Source: Sanguinoderma infundibulare
Taxonomy: Eukaryota > Basidiomycota > Agaricomycetes > Polyporales > Polyporaceae
Assembly (NCBI GenBank): GCA_032821775.1
Contig: JAVLRN010000001.1
Location: 4,650,001 to 4,714,000, forward strand
Direction: 5' to 3'
Length of the DNA stretch: 64,000 bases
Shown: positions 10,647 to 23,067 of the stretch, piece by piece
Numbering within the stretch: position 1 is the stretch's first letter
Layout of the letters: every line of letters starts with the position of its first letter
Program-made: the position numbers and the translations under genes
Notes under the pieces: generated by a model
Database searches by the model: none
The model's input: the letters and a program-made list of their open reading frames with translations, nothing else
Told to the model about the DNA's origin: nothing

Positions 10647-13284
10647 ATGCAATCCCTCCGGTCCCGCAAGTCGACCCAAGCCCAAGCCAATGCCAATGCT
10701 CGCCAGAACACGATCTGCAAGGCGAACCCCGCCGCGCGCGATGCGGAGCGGCGGGCGACGCGTGTGGGGGAGAAGATGAAGAAACGGATGTCGATGCGCT
10801 ACGCGGACATCTCTGGTCCCACAGGCATCCCCAACGTGCCGTCCCTGCCTGCGAGCCCAAGCGCGGGGCCGTACAGAGGGGCGTCGGTCGACGAGCGCGG
10901 GGGGTTGAATCTGGGCTTGGTGGTGGAGGAGCCGAGGGAGGACCCTAGGGCGGCGGAGCTGAGGCTGTTGGACAAGGACGACTTCGACCCTGATGCTTGT
11001 ACGTATTGTTGTTTTGTTTTTGGCATGGGTATGATGTGGGACACATGGTATGATTGTGCAGATCTCAAGGTGAAGCTAGCCAACTCGACCGAGTCAGAGC
11101 TGAGGACGCTGCAGTCGGGTCTCCAGGCCCAGAAGGACGACGTTGCGGTGGACCTGCAGCGGAATGTATTCAAGAAGTACGGATGCCTCCTCTTACTTCT
11201 GCAGAGATAGGGCGATGCTGACATCCCCATCAAAGCTACGCCGAGTTCATGCTCGTGTCGAAAGAGGTCAGCACGCTCGAGAACGAGATGCTCGAATTCA
11301 AGGATGCCCTATCAGAGTGGAAGGGCATGCCATCACTATTGCACATCGACGATTCGGCCTCCGTCGCAGGTATGTGCCCGACACCTTTGTGGTTCGCTCT
11401 CCGCCTCCTTCTCACACAACTTCCTCTCTCGCGTGTAGAGCGACGCAGGAACGTCCGCTCGTCCATCGCCGACCTCCGAGTACTGTACGCGAACCAGATG
11501 CAGAATCTCCACATGCAGATCGAGGGCTCATCCAAATTCGTTCCCACTACGCCCGGCCGACATGTTGTGGCCGAGATCGACAACGTCGTTGCGCTCAATC
11601 CGGCTACGTACAAGGTCGATCACCCTGTGCGCTTTGTCCTGCTCGACGACGCAGTGCTCATGGCTCGGAAGCGGAAGCGGAGAAACAACACAGAGAGCGA
11701 CAAGCTGGTCGCGGAGAAGTGCTGGCCGCTGTCCGATATGCTGGTCCTGGACACGAAGGATTCTCCCAGTGCGTCTTCCAGTCCGATTTCGGCGCACATC
11801 TGACTTGCACTAAACGGGGCGTGAAGACATGAACAACGTGTTCAAGATCAGGCACGGCAGGGAGACTCACGTCTATCGAACGGACATCGCTGCCGACAAG
11901 AAGAGCCTCCTGGCCCAGTTCCGTCACGTGGCTGAAGAGCAGCAAGCGAGGAAGCGCAAGGAGCGCGAAGGCGAGCACCAGCGACGAAAGAGCCTCTGGA
12001 TGGGCGGGATGGACGTGCGTGACACCTTCTCATGCTCGTGTCCGCGATCTAACGTTGCGTTATGAACCTTGCAGAGAGCGTCGATGTTCGTCGCAGACGG
12101 CGCACCCGGGATGCCCCCCTTGCCAGAATGGATGGCCGACCTCGCGAACAAAGGTGCCGAGATGGGCTCGTCTGGGAAGGAGAAGTCTGAGCGCGACACC
12201 CGCTGGATTGGCGACTGGTCCGACGAGCTAACCGTCTCGATCGCGCTCCGCGAGTGGGACAAGGCCGTGGCGCTTGTCGAGGAGGGCGAGGGGAAGCTCG
12301 CGATCATGCCCTCGCTGGGGGCGAAGTTGACGCCGCTCAAGGCGTCGCTGACGACGGCGCTGCTGCAGAGCTTGTCTGCACCGTCGAACAAGAAGAGCAC
12401 TGTTGTCAGCTTGATCGGGCTCCTGGTGCGGTTGAACGCGGGCGCGGCTGCTCGGCGCACGTTCTTGGCGGCAAGGGCGGACGTGATCAAGAAGTGTGTG
12501 CGGAAGATCACGTTCGAGGGCCATATTGGGTCGTACATTGCGGACCTGGCCACGGTGGTGTTCACCGGGATCAAGCATACGGCGGACTGGTTCCTCGGGA
12601 GCTTCAAAGAGAATGAGGTCGCCAGCAGTAAGTGGGACCTTCAGTATCTGGTGTTACCCTTTCTGGTTCTGATCACCAACAGGCTTCGTCGAGTGGGCGA
12701 AACAGCAGGTGGAGCTCTACGCACAGATGTTCCAGAAGCAGGTCTACAGCTCGGACGTCGAGCCCCGCACCATCGATGACGCCATCCAAATCACCCACGT
12801 CCAGAGCAAGAAGCTCCTCGAGGAGTACGGCATCGACTTCCGCTACCTCCTCGACAGCCTCCTTCTCGACAAGCCGAACGACACCGTCCGTCCACCGACG
12901 TACCGCCCGCACGCCGAGCGGGCGCCCGAGCCGATCTACACGCCTTCCTCGACCCCCATCCGGTCTCGGTCCCCTGCGGCCGGCCCGCCCTCGCGTTCCC
13001 GTACACCGGTTCCCGCCGTCCCGCCAGTGCCGCCGCCGCCTGCGATTCCTGCGTTGGCCGTACCGACGCCGTTGTCCGCATCTGCGAGCAGATCGCCTTC
13101 GTCGTCCAGGCTGCGGTCGCCTGGACCGCCTCCGCGTATGGCCAGCCAGGCGTCTTTGAGGAGCAGGACCCCGTCGATGAGCGAAGGCTCAAGGAGAGGA
13201 GGTATGGCAACGGCCAGTTCCAGTCCTGCGCCGCCGCCACCGAGGTCGAGGGACAGGCCGAATAGGCAAGGTGGGATGTTCTAA
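10647..13284 (+). CDS. EXO84: exocyst subunit Exo84 (array copy 1)
   Basis: Exo84 is a subunit of the octameric exocyst, which tethers secretory vesicles to the plasma membrane at sites of polarised growth. Seven exons: 10,647-10,998; 11,062-11,176; 11,236-11,369; 11,439-11,768; 11,827-12,014; 12,075-12,627; 12,683-13,284. They join in frame to 757 aa. The N-terminal 110 residues are basic and Ser/Ala-rich. DFDPDAYLKVKLANSTESEL then opens the Vps51/Exo84 helical region (about 112-200). A PH-type domain covers about 225-345, the helical Exo84 C-terminal domain about 380-627, and a Ser/Pro/Arg-rich tail 630-757. The third intron (69 bp) has no in-frame stop, so its retention would add 23 residues. 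Copy 1 differs from copies 2 and 3 by R24C (CGC to TGC). The ATG at 10,647 is the first in frame with the conserved exon. Confidence 0.92.
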
Positions 13285-13510
13285 AGTCGGCGGTTGGGTT
13301 TTCCTTTGTTCGTGGTGAGTGACCCGTCACATCACAAGGCAGGCTCGATGCTGGCGGAATGACGGGGTTGGTGGGGTTTGGAAGACAGGAGCGGAACGCC
13401 GTACCTCCTGGTGGTAGTTGCAAAGCTGTCGTGGAGTCGAACATTTGTAGTTGTAGACGCAATTCACACGTTGAGAATGACCGGGAAGAGTGCTTGAGAT
13501 AGGGAATGGA

Positions 13511-13587
13511 TTTGTGAATAGTCCGGACGGGGTGGACTTGTGAACGATCCGGACGGGTGAGCAAATTCTGAACAATACGGACAGTCC
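13511..13587. repeat. short minisatellite after EXO84 (array copy 1)
   Basis: Three imperfect tandem units of about 26 bp share the core gtgaa-ggtccggacggg (…agtccggacgggg…, …gatccggacgggt…, …aatacggacagtcc…). They lie 227 bp after the EXO84 stop, in the segment present only in copies 1 and 2. The second copy is at 28,988-29,064. Confidence 0.6.
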
Positions 13588-13595
13588 GCGCGCGA

Positions 13596-13742
13596 GAGGA
13601 GGGAGAGGAGAGCGGGGGATAGCCCGCGCGACCCCACTCGAAACTACAGCTATCTATGTACAGACACGTTCACTCACGACGGCAGGGAGGAGGGAGAGGA
13701 GAGCGGGGAGAATACAGCGGGGATAACGCTACCTACGTACAG
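13596..13742. repeat. purine-rich near-tandem repeat (array copy 1)
   Basis: A stretch of about 22 bp, gaggagggagaggagagcgg, occurs twice about 84 bp apart. Each is followed by a related ctatctatgtacag / ctacctacgtacag word. The second copy is at 29,073-29,219. No coding content seen. Confidence 0.6.
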
Positions 13743-13892
13743 TCTACACAGGGGAGCGAGACAGAAACTCGTAATTTTGCTGCAACTCTACTACAGTGCT
13801 ACAAGACATACAACCCAGCTCTCGGCGCAATCGTACACCAGAGAAACGAGATACACCCGTACGGCATCATCCACGTCCCGCAAAAATGCAGG

Positions 13893-14078
13893 CGGTTTGT
13901 GGTTCCCGAAGAACTCGGCGTAAATCGCGTTCACGGGCTTGAAGTCGTCCATGTGGTGCAAGAACACCTGCCAACAACGCGTCCGCATTCAACATCCGTC
14001 CATCCGGCCAGGACACAAGGGGGAACATGAAGGAAGAGAAAAGGACGCACGGTGGTCTTCACAACCTTGCCCAGCTCC
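13893..14078 (-). pseudogene. RidA gene fragment (array copy 1)
   Basis: A 186-bp piece closely related to part of the RidA gene at 51,106-51,287. It covers the end of the third exon (ELGKVVKTT), an intron with intact GTGCGT and GGCAG ends, and the start of the last exon (VFLHHMDDFKPVNAIYAEFF). The match stops abruptly after FFGNHKP, before the PARS/EIEAI end that forms the active site, and no 5' exons are present. I infer a non-functional fragment brought next to EXO84. Confidence 0.8.
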
Positions 14079-15182
14079 CCCGGCGGGATACGGACAAGCT
14101 GAGGGAACCCCGTAAGTTGGCCCGAGACGTCTAACTTACCTGTCAGCCAGATACAGTACAGAGCGGCCTTTCCGAAGCTTGAACATCCAGGGGGATTCGA
14201 GATCCATACTGGTGAGATTGGCAAGCGCGACACGCCCGCTCCTGCCTATGAACGCCAAGTTCAGAATGACGTTGAGATAATGCGGTGTTCGGAGAGTACG
14301 CACCGTGCAAATGAGAGTGCCTAGCTGGACACCAGTCTCGAGACCGCCTTGCGAGGGTCGTCGTCTGGGTGCCGCATCTCCGTCCGGATATCTGAATGAA
14401 TACGCTCGCCCATCTTGAGATTGACGTCTGGCAGCACACTGCGATGGTCGCAGAGCGTTGACACCCCGGAAGATAGGAAAAGTACAGCAAGAACTCACTG
14501 ACATCTTGTCCGTGATCTCGAGGTTGACGTACACGACGATGTCGTCCTTGACCGGGCTGTGCGGTGTCCCACATCCGTGTGAACGTGAGCTCAAGTCCGG
14601 AATGAACCATACTGTATGCTCACCGAGTACCAAGTCCGCGCGCGGTGATCTCCAAGTGGTCGAAGGGGCTGAGGTCGGAATAAAACGTTGAGCGACCATT
14701 TGATCACGCCTCGCGCTGACAGTCCGCCACCTTGACACGCCAGATGGACGATGAACTGGGTTGCCGAGGGAGACCCTTTGCCTGCCACGCCATTTCGACG
14801 CCATCAGTGTCTGCCACCATGCATCGACAGAAACGCGTGGAAAGGACTCACTTGAGAGTTTGTGTTCGAAGGAACCATCGAGCCCGGATATGTATGGGGC
14901 GCGGGCAGCCGTGGAGGCGAAGATGAAGGTGTGAAATGGGGAGACCCGAGAACGACGGGCGACATCCTGAGACGTCGCTGCAACGCGGCTTTCCTCCAGG
15001 TAGAGCAGGTGGATGCAAAAGAGAACACATCGGAGACATCGGTGAGGCAATTGCAGACCATTCGGTGTGATCGTGAGCTCAAGTCCGGAATGAACCGTTC
15101 GGAGGGTTTGCTCACCGAGCGCGCGGTGATCTTCAAGCGGTTGAGAGGGCTGAGGTCGGAATGACGTCCGGTCGGACGGCCT
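14079..15182. repeat. unrecognised block with internal 130-bp duplication (array copy 1)
   Basis: The segment at about 14,565-14,690 recurs in diverged form at about 15,060-15,170. Both contain gtgagctcaagtccggaatgaacc and gcgcggtgatct, separated by similar distances. A long minus-strand frame spans the block, but it is Ser/Arg-rich with no domain I recognise. One stretch (SPVKDDIVVYVNLEITDKMS near 14,520) ends at a splice-donor-like site and may be an exon of a lost gene. The equivalent in copy 2 is 29,556-30,659. Confidence 0.5.
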
Positions 15183-15640
15183 TCAGGTCATCCTGCTGCC
15201 AGAACATTCGAACGCAATCAGTGTCACGTACGCGTGAGTCGTCCGCTGTGCACGTGGCGTAGTACGCGTTCATCCAGTCGTCGCGGAAGATCTCCGGCGT
15301 CGTGTAGAACGATTTGGACGTGGGCCCTCCCCCTCTGCTGGAGGGATCGGCGGCGAGCGTGCGCGCTAGGTGCCAGTCTTTGACGTAGAGCGTCGTGCCT
15401 TGACCGTCCTGCCAGAGGGAGAGGACGTCGCGGAAGAGCATCTGCCGGCGTCGCTGGTCGCTGAAGTCGCGGGTGGAGCAGTCGGCGACCGTTACTTCAC
15501 AGTGGCCGTGATCGGCTTTGAGGTGTGCCCACAGGACTGACCGAAGCTCCACCCGTGATTCGCTCAGCGTCGATCCCGGACGCCTCACAGAGCTCTGTAG
15601 TACACGCGCGACCGGGGATCCATCAGCAACAAGAAATTGT
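15183..15640 (-). pseudogene. JMJD4-like JmjC-domain gene fragment (array copy 2)
   Basis: The minus-strand frame contains CEVTVADCSTRDFSDQ, then a linker, then LYVKDWHLARTL and FYTTPEIFRDDWMNAYY. This order resembles the N-terminal half of the JmjC domain of JMJD4-type 2-oxoglutarate/Fe(II) hydroxylases (VTVA-C, YLKDWHL and F-x-DWMN motifs). The reading stops after ATCTADD, just where the family continues with RFVY and the HxD iron-binding motif, so the catalytic core is missing. A possible donor (GTACGT) lies at the break, followed by unrelated sequence. Upstream exons are not identifiable. I infer a truncated, non-functional remnant; a cryptic short product cannot be excluded. Confidence 0.55.
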
Positions 15641-16060
15641 CAGGATGCAGAGAGTCGACGTACTTACCGGACGTACGAGCGCATTGCACCCGCCGAGAGG
15701 CGACTCGAACGCGAACGTCGCAGACATATAGCTCGTATGGAGGAGACTATAGCGAAGGAGAGGATCAGATGGACGACAGGGAGGTTTGGGGAGAGAGGAG
15801 AGGGGAAAGTCGCTGGGGACCAGCAAGAGGACTTTGAAACAGCGACGGCGTTACCTGGAGCAAAAGCTGATGTGTAATCACCGCGAATGATATTAGATGC
15901 TTACCGCTACGGTTAACTCATTTGATGGCGCGGTATCTCCGCGTCGTGAGGTGGTTTGAAATGCCCGATCATCGTGAATCTGAAGATATCCGAACCGCGC
16001 GTCCCGAAATGATTTCTTCCGCATTAGAACGCGAATGAATGCATCAAGCGGAAGCTCGCT

Positions 16061-16639
16061 CTAGACGAGCGGCTCTGTGGGAGCAGGCACCGCAGGTGCT
16101 GGTGCTGGAGACGGGGCGGCAGGCGGCAGAGGATTGGGCATGGCCACCCGCACCGGCGACGCGTCCGCACTCTCTGGGACAGGTCTCGTCCCAGGTTTCA
16201 CGGGCAGCGAAGAGTGCAGAGGGACAGCAGCAGTCGGTGGCGGGTGCGCTTTTGGAGGTGGCAGAGCATCTTGCGATCCCGAGGTGGGCAGTGGTGGCGT
16301 CGACGTGCTGTTTGGCATAGGGTTCGCAGTGACGGACGTCATCACGGCGCGAGCGCCGTCCTTGGCCGCGGAGGCCTTCGCGCGAGCCGCTGCGATGCGT
16401 TCCGCCTGCTTCCTGAGCTGCTTCTTCCGCATGTCGATGCGCGCGTCTTCCTGCCGGCTCTTTTTGACAAAGTCTTTGACATCCCCGGGCCTGCAAAAAT
16501 GACCATGTTTGCAAATCGCGCAGAGAATGGATACGCACTGAAACGGGTGCCATGAATCCCACAAATTCCGGTACCCCATCTCCCGAATCTCCGTCAACGG
16601 CGCGCTCCCGTACCGGCACGGCCACGGCTCCTGATCCAC
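16061..16639 (-). pseudogene. possible THOC1/Hpr1 C-terminal fragment (array copy 2)
   Basis: Identical copy of the block at 584-1,162, with the 48-bp intron at 16,491-16,538. Confidence 0.4.
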
Positions 16640-18066
16640 CCTCTTTTCCGGACGCCCTCTGTCGCTTCCTCCAACCCGACCTCCCTCTTCTCCTCATCAA
16701 CCTCGACATGCTGTTCCTGTGTACGCATGAACAAAACGCGATGTCTAAGGACGCGAATATCAGGTACGTACGGCCGCCACCCTTAATCCAATTGATGGAG
16801 TGATATCTCCACGTCGCAAAGTGATTTGAAATGGATCCACGCGAGATTCTGAATTCTCGCGAATCTCGCGTGTATCCAGGCAGTTTCTTCTACGTTACAC
16901 TGCGGATAAGATTAGTCTGCGTGTCACCAAGCTTGTGTGCGCCGCGGAGAATGTTAAATCGGACTCGAATCGCCGATGCGGAAACTCGGGGTTTGAAGGT
17001 TCCAATCGCGGTCACCGCCAAGAAGACGGGGCGTGCGAGACCCGCTGGCCGCAGCTCCAACCCGTCAACTCCAAGCGGCGCGTGAGGTCGGTAGAAACAT
17101 CGAGTTCTAGCGGCAGCGTCGAATGCAGTGTGCCGATTCTTCTGGAGTGTATGCAGAGTGCCGCTGCGGCTGTGGGAAGGCTGACGACTCGCTTGGGACC
17201 GGGCTAATCGTATTGCAGCTGCTGGCCATGGATAAGTTCGAGACGATACTTTGGAAGAGCTTGCTCCGGTTCAGACCTTGTGCGTATCTCATGCTGAGCG
17301 TGGGGGGTTTGGGGAGGCTGGATGGAACCGAGGGAAAGCGTCCCGGCGTGGCCACAGGCCGTAGAGTTTATTATCGCGATAATTGAAGCGAGTGCGTTGT
17401 GAGGAGATGGCAATGATGCGAGCTCGGGCTTGCGCTTGCTGAGATTTCTGCTCTGGTGATGGAATTTCAGATTATTGGTGTGCGCAAGCACCGCCAACGA
17501 TGATGCGCACAGACTAGACTCACCGCCTTGTGGTACGGGATGGATTTGGTCTTGCCCCTGCCTTCGTTCACAGCCACACTCTTGCTGATCCACGTTTTGG
17601 GTCGCGGAAGCGGTACTTGTACGTCGGCGTCGGTGATGGCAGCTTGAACATGAGCTGCGTCTCGGACGCGAGCTTGCCGTAGTCGGTCAGGCAGTACTCG
17701 TCGTCCGAGTCGTCGCCACCCTTGCTGCTCGCAGCGCGGCCCATGTCCGCGCGTCGCAGTAGTCACGATCGGCGGCCGCAGTTGGGGTGGAATGAGCGCC
17801 GTCCCCAATCGAAGTCAGACTTGTCGTAAAACGAGCCCGTAAGAGTTGCGTCGAAGCCGTCATCAAGAGTCAGCCGCCGCTGTGAAAAACATGGTCAGGG
17901 AAGGGGTGGACCGACCGAATGGCTCTGGGCCGTCCAAGAGCAGGTCCCTGCGATCAAAGATGTCATTAAAAGTCTCGCTACCCTGTCCCAACCTAGACCT
18001 CGGACTCCCTCCACGGTTCCCCAGTGAACGTGTGCACAGCTCGCTCACCCTGTAAAATGACCTGCA

Positions 18067-19177
18067 CCGTCTCAGAGAACGCACGGCTGTTGGGCGCCGT
18101 CTGCCGCAGCTCCTCCGTGACCGTTTATTGGACCCACTGCGCGTCGTCCGGCTCCAGCGTGAAACTGATCTCAAGCGAACGATGCCGGTTGGTTGCTGTC
18201 ACTTCTTTTGCGGTCTTCGTGAATGCAGCAGATGGTTGAGGAGGATGAGGAGCTGGAAGAGGAACTGCCGTCGGATATGCGTGTCAGCGATCTCGAGGTC
18301 CAGCAGCTCGGGGCTGGTGAGACACTTCGCAAAGTAGTACTGGCTCTTCGCGGCGCTCTCCGTGACTCCGGTTTCCCGTTTTCATTTCAAAGGACCGGCT
18401 AGTACCGTAGGTATATCGTTCGACTTCCTGCTCATGAGCGTGCGGTCGTTCGCGGTGGCCTCCTCGATCACCTGCAGCATCTTGTCCACCGCCTCCTTGA
18501 ACGATAAAAACGTAGCGCACGCGGCAAAAAAAGGCGGACGGGAGAATGAGCGCTGCAGCCCCCAAAACGCATGATCAAAGTCTGCTGGGAGATCAGCACG
18601 GGAGATAAGACGCACGCTCCATCTCTTTCCTCCGTTTCTCCGGCACGTTGGCCACCTGCTCCTCCTCCGTCTCATCCACATCAGATTTCTCTCCTGATGT
18701 GCCTGACTTCTCCCGCTCGTGTCCCTTCATGCGGGGCCCGTCCCACGTCGGCCCATACTCTCCTCGCAAGTTCACTCCGCTCCGCTCGCCCAACGGGAAG
18801 ACGCGACTGAGGAATGTGAGCATGCGACCACAAAACATAGTTATCGTGCCCGTGTTAGACAGCCGCCGAAGGAGGTTGTTCAGGGAGCAGAGGAGGACGA
18901 GGGCCTTGCCCTTCTGCGGGATCATGCCCTCGGTGAGGCGTTCTGCACACTCTTCTATCCACGAGAATATGTGCGAGCACGAGGAGATGGGTTTGTGTCT
19001 CGAGGCTGTCGAGGGGAACACTTGGTCGCACGCATCTGTGGTCGCGCTGAGTGAAAGCCCGAGGATCGGAGTGTGAGTGCGCGAGCACATGCAAGCGAGA
19101 CTAATCGACTTACCGATTCGCTGCCGCAACGAGCCGACATCACACATGCAGGCCGCTCCGGCTGTGTCTCGGATGCT
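18067..19177 (-). pseudogene. THOC1/Hpr1-like pseudogene, block I (array copy 2)
   Basis: Same sequence and lesions as 2,590-3,700. Confidence 0.75.
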
Positions 19178-20036
19178 TGCGACCTAAGTGGAGAGGAGAT
19201 GGGGAAGAAGTATCAGTTTCAGACTCTTGGTTACGGCCGCTCCGCACTGTACGCGCCTCTCGGGGTCACGGCAACCCTTGTCATAGTCGATCAGGCAGTA
19301 CTCGTCATCCGAGTCGTCGCCACCCTTGCTGCTCGCAGGGCGGCCCATGTCCGCACGTCGCAGTAGTCACGATCGGCAGCCGCGGTCGGGGTGGAATGAG
19401 CGCCGTCCCCAATTGAGCCAGACTTGTCGTAATACGAGCCCGTGAGGGTCGCGGCGCGGCAAAGCTGTGATCAAGAGTCAGCTGCCGTTGTGAGGAACGT
19501 GGTCAGGGAAGGAATGGACCGAGTGATTGGCTCCGTGCCATCCAAGAGCGGGTCCCTGGAATCAAAGATGTCATTAGACGTCCCGCTACTCTCTCCTGCA
19601 GCCGAGGACTCACTCACCATCCTGGTGCGCCATGTACCCACCACTCGGAACTTTGTAGTCACGGACGCGTACGTCCGTCTGTTTGTCGCTGCGCTTTTTG
19701 GTACCACGCGAGTGTCAGGTAGGTCTTGCACGGGCGCGAGCGTTGCTTCTTCGTTGAAGGCGGGCAGCATAGCTTGAAGCGAATCGTCAAGGCGAGTGAC
19801 AAGGCCCACTTCAAGCTTCGATTCCGGCTATGCGTCGAGCTTGGGCTACTTCAGCTATCGCACCCCCATCCAGACTACATGCTGTCGCGCATGTACGAGA
19901 ACTGGAAGATCGCGGACGCGGTGAGTCAGCGGTTGAGGAGAGTGCAAGAGGCAATTGTGGAAGGCGCGGATGAAGCGGCGGGCTCAAGCCGATTGTGACG
20001 TCACGGACTCGCGGCTCGCCAGGGGCGCACTTCCAA

Positions 20037-21267
20037 GCCTGGTCGGGACCCTTCTTCTACTCCCCGTCGACCTCAATCTCGTCCGTCCGCAGTTCTCGGT
20101 CGAACGGTGTGCACAGCTCCAGTTCCTCTCCTGCTCTAGAATGACCTGCACCGTCTCAGAGAATGCACAGCTGTTGGGCGCCGTCTGGCGCAGTTCCTCC
20201 GTCGTGCGCGTGATCGTCTCTTGCACCCACTGTGCGTCGTCCGGGTCGAGCGTAAAATCGATTTGAAGGGAACGATTCCGGTTGGTCGCCCACGCCTCCT
20301 TCGCGTTCTTGGTAAACGTCAGGAGATGGTTGAGAAGGATGAGGAGCTGGAAGAGGAACTGGCGTCGGAAATGCGTGTCTGCGATCTCCAGGTCGAGCAG
20401 CTCAGGGCTGGTGAGGTACTTCACAAAGTAGTACTAGCTGTTCGCGGCGCTCTCCGTGACTCCGGTTTCCCGTTTTTGTTTCAATGGACCAGCTGGTACC
20501 GTAGGTATATCATTCGACTTGCTGCCCATGAGCGCGCGGTCGTTCACGGTGGCCTCCTTGGTCGCTGGTAGCACCTTGTTCACCACCTCCTTGAACGATG
20601 AAAATGTGGCGTGCTCCGTGAACGAAGGCGGATGGGATAATGGGCACTGCAGCGCCCGAAATGCATGAACGAGCGAGTACAAACCAATGGGAGAACAGAC
20701 GCACGCTCCATCTCTTTCCTCCGTTTCTCCGGCACGTTCGCCACTTGCTGCTCCTTCGTCTCATCCACATCAGATTTCCCCCCTGATGTCCCTGACTTCT
20801 CCCGCTCGTGTCCCTTCACATGGGGCCCGTCCCACGTCGGCCCATACTCTCCTCGCAAGTTCACTCCGCTCCGCTCGCCCAACGGGAAGATGCGACTGAG
20901 GAATGTGAGCATGCGACCACAAAACATAGTTGTCGTGCCCGTGTTAGACAGCCGTCAAAGGAGGTCGTTCAGATAGCGGAGGAGGACGAGGGCCTTGCCC
21001 TTCTGCGGGATCATGCCCTTGGTGAGGCGTTCTGCACACTCTTCTATCCACGAGAATGTGTGAGCACGAGGAGATGGGTTTGTGTCTCGAGGAGGTCCTG
21101 GAGGACTGTCGAGGGGAACACTTGCTCGCATGCATCTGTGGTCGCAGTGAGTGAAAGCCCGATGATCGGAGTGTGAGTGCACAAGCACATGCAAGCGAGG
21201 CTAATTGACTTACCAATTCACTGCCGCAATGAGCCGACATCACATACGGAGGCCGCTCCAGCACTGT
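20037..21267 (-). pseudogene. THOC1/Hpr1-like pseudogene, block II (array copy 2)
   Basis: Same sequence and lesions as 4,560-5,790. Confidence 0.75.
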
Positions 21268-22260
21268 ACACGCCTCTCGGAGTTACGGCAACCAGTGAAT
21301 TGAACGCTTTCATTGGAGTCGTGAGTCGCGCAAATGGAAAGCCCATCGGATACCCAAAGTCCGATGCGAAGACCTCAATCGAGTACCACGCCATCAGATT
21401 TTGCGAGCTCCTGGGGGCCGTCACCGACGCAACAAGGTACTGCCCACGAGGGAGCAGCACCATCTCGAGCACCATCTGCGGGTATTAATCTCCCATCAGC
21501 GCATATACTTGGGGTTGTCGCGGTCCCCATGCTCCAGGAGGGAGATGGTGCGGGTGAGGTAACACTCGGCTTCGAGCCGGGAGAGGTTCACGACGGGGTA
21601 GCGGTCGGTGGGCGAGACGGGCGGACACCGCCGGTTCGTTCGAGCAGCGCTGCAGCCAGTCACTGAAGGCGGATGAACTCCGAGTTGGTCATACGACTGA
21701 CACTAGTGCGCATGGTCGAGTAATCGCTGACATCAATTAGACAATGCTGAATATGGCCGCGATTCACAAAAGCGGACACCGGATGGGTTCAGCCCCGACA
21801 CCACGATAGGCCATGAAAGAAGACGTGGTGCGCATGGATATGACCTTGCATACAGCCGAGCGGACGCGATCTTTGGGGGTATTACGAGGGGCTCACTCAC
21901 CCATCGAAGTGATCCAGTTAGGTGATGTCCGAACGAGTATTTGGCCGGACGTCTGATGGATGATGCCCGCGTGCGGTGCTGATTTGAAAGTCCAAGATGG
22001 CAAGCCGGTCGAGTCCAGTCCCTGTATTTGATGGCATGCAATGTCAGCAAATGAGATTTTAGCTGACACAGCAATCATAACACACTTACGCTGGCGAAGG
22101 GCCGGTCATTGATGCAGCGATGATCGTGGTAGAGAGCAAAGAGCGACTGCCACGACACGAACCGAGGGCAGCGCCACAAGGGTCCAAGCGCCCGCAGCTG
22201 CCATTTGCGGAATCCCGCTCTCTCATATTGAACCTCCATCAGCTTCGACCCCGCTTCCAC
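21218..22260 (-). pseudogene. gene fragment, perhaps F-box family (array copy 2)
   Basis: Identical to 5,741-6,783, with the same interruptions. Confidence 0.3.
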
Positions 22261-22681
22261 TCATTCGTTTCAACCTGTGCTGCGCTCTGCCACAGTATCC
22301 AAGTAATCAGTCTGCCAGTTCTGGACCACGGCAATAAAGACTGCTCTCCGCCGACAATTTCTTCCAACCGGCACTCATCAGCAGCTGCCGCCAGCCTGTC
22401 AGTTCTATCCGAGTTGATTCAGCCGCAACAGAACCACCCAAGCGGTGGGGCAGCTTGCACAGCTGAGTCAGGCTACGTCGCAGCACCCGGAGATTGAGCC
22501 CGTGTGGAGACAGGGCCAGACCTTGGATGATGGTATTCCTCTATGAGCCGCCGCAATAACTTGCAGATAATTATTTTACAACAAATTTGACCTCGAGCGA
22601 CCAATGTAGAGTTAGTAAATGGATTTATAGTATCTGGGGCTCCGGACGTGGTAAGCACACATAGGAGGCGAAGGACGTGTA

Positions 22682-23067
22682 CTTGAAGCACTGCTACCCA
22701 GGGTTAGGTGCAAGGTTCGGGCTAACCTATGTTAGCGATTCTCTGAGTTTTGTGTCAGCTGAACAGTACACCATATGTATGTATACAGTGAATGAATCCC
22801 AGTGCAGATTTTTGTAGCCAACAACTTTCAGTACATGGTTGATTATTGTCTGCGGGAGCCCCTTCGCCGAAATGGGCAGCACACTCAGGTTAGGGGCACG
22901 GGTTAGGGGCAAGGTTAACATAGGTTAGTGAATTTGAAGGCTCCTGTTGGGTTTGCGTCCGTAAAACAAACACTGTATCAATCCCAGTTTATGTGCATAT
23001 GTATACTATAAATTTCAAGGCGCAGAACACGCGTGAAGAGAACTTTTGGGGGTTAGGGCTAGGGTAG
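22682..23067. repeat. degenerate TTAGGG-like patch (array copy 2)
   Basis: Same as 7,205-7,590. Confidence 0.4.

Larger units (their letters stand above)
1..15477. repeat. 15,477-bp tandem array, copy 1
   Basis: First period of a head-to-tail array. Every feature in this interval recurs 15,477 bp later with no length change. The window starts inside the unit, so position 1 is an arbitrary phase and the array probably extends leftwards. The unit carries one intact gene (EXO84) and remnants of THOC1-like, JmjC, RidA and perhaps F-box genes. It contains no rRNA genes and I saw no transposase or reverse transcriptase. Private base found here: T at 10,716, where copies 2 and 3 have C. Confidence 0.97.

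Noticed and set aside
12791..13564. 257-codon open frame antisense to EXO84 exon 7
   Set aside because: A shadow of the GC-rich Pro/Ser/Arg coding tail; no domain and no splice or promoter support. The same applies to its counterparts in copies 2 and 3.
14136..15050. 304-codon minus-strand open frame
   Set aside because: Spans an internally duplicated, Ser/Arg-rich block with no recognisable domain. Open frames of this size occur by chance at this GC content.
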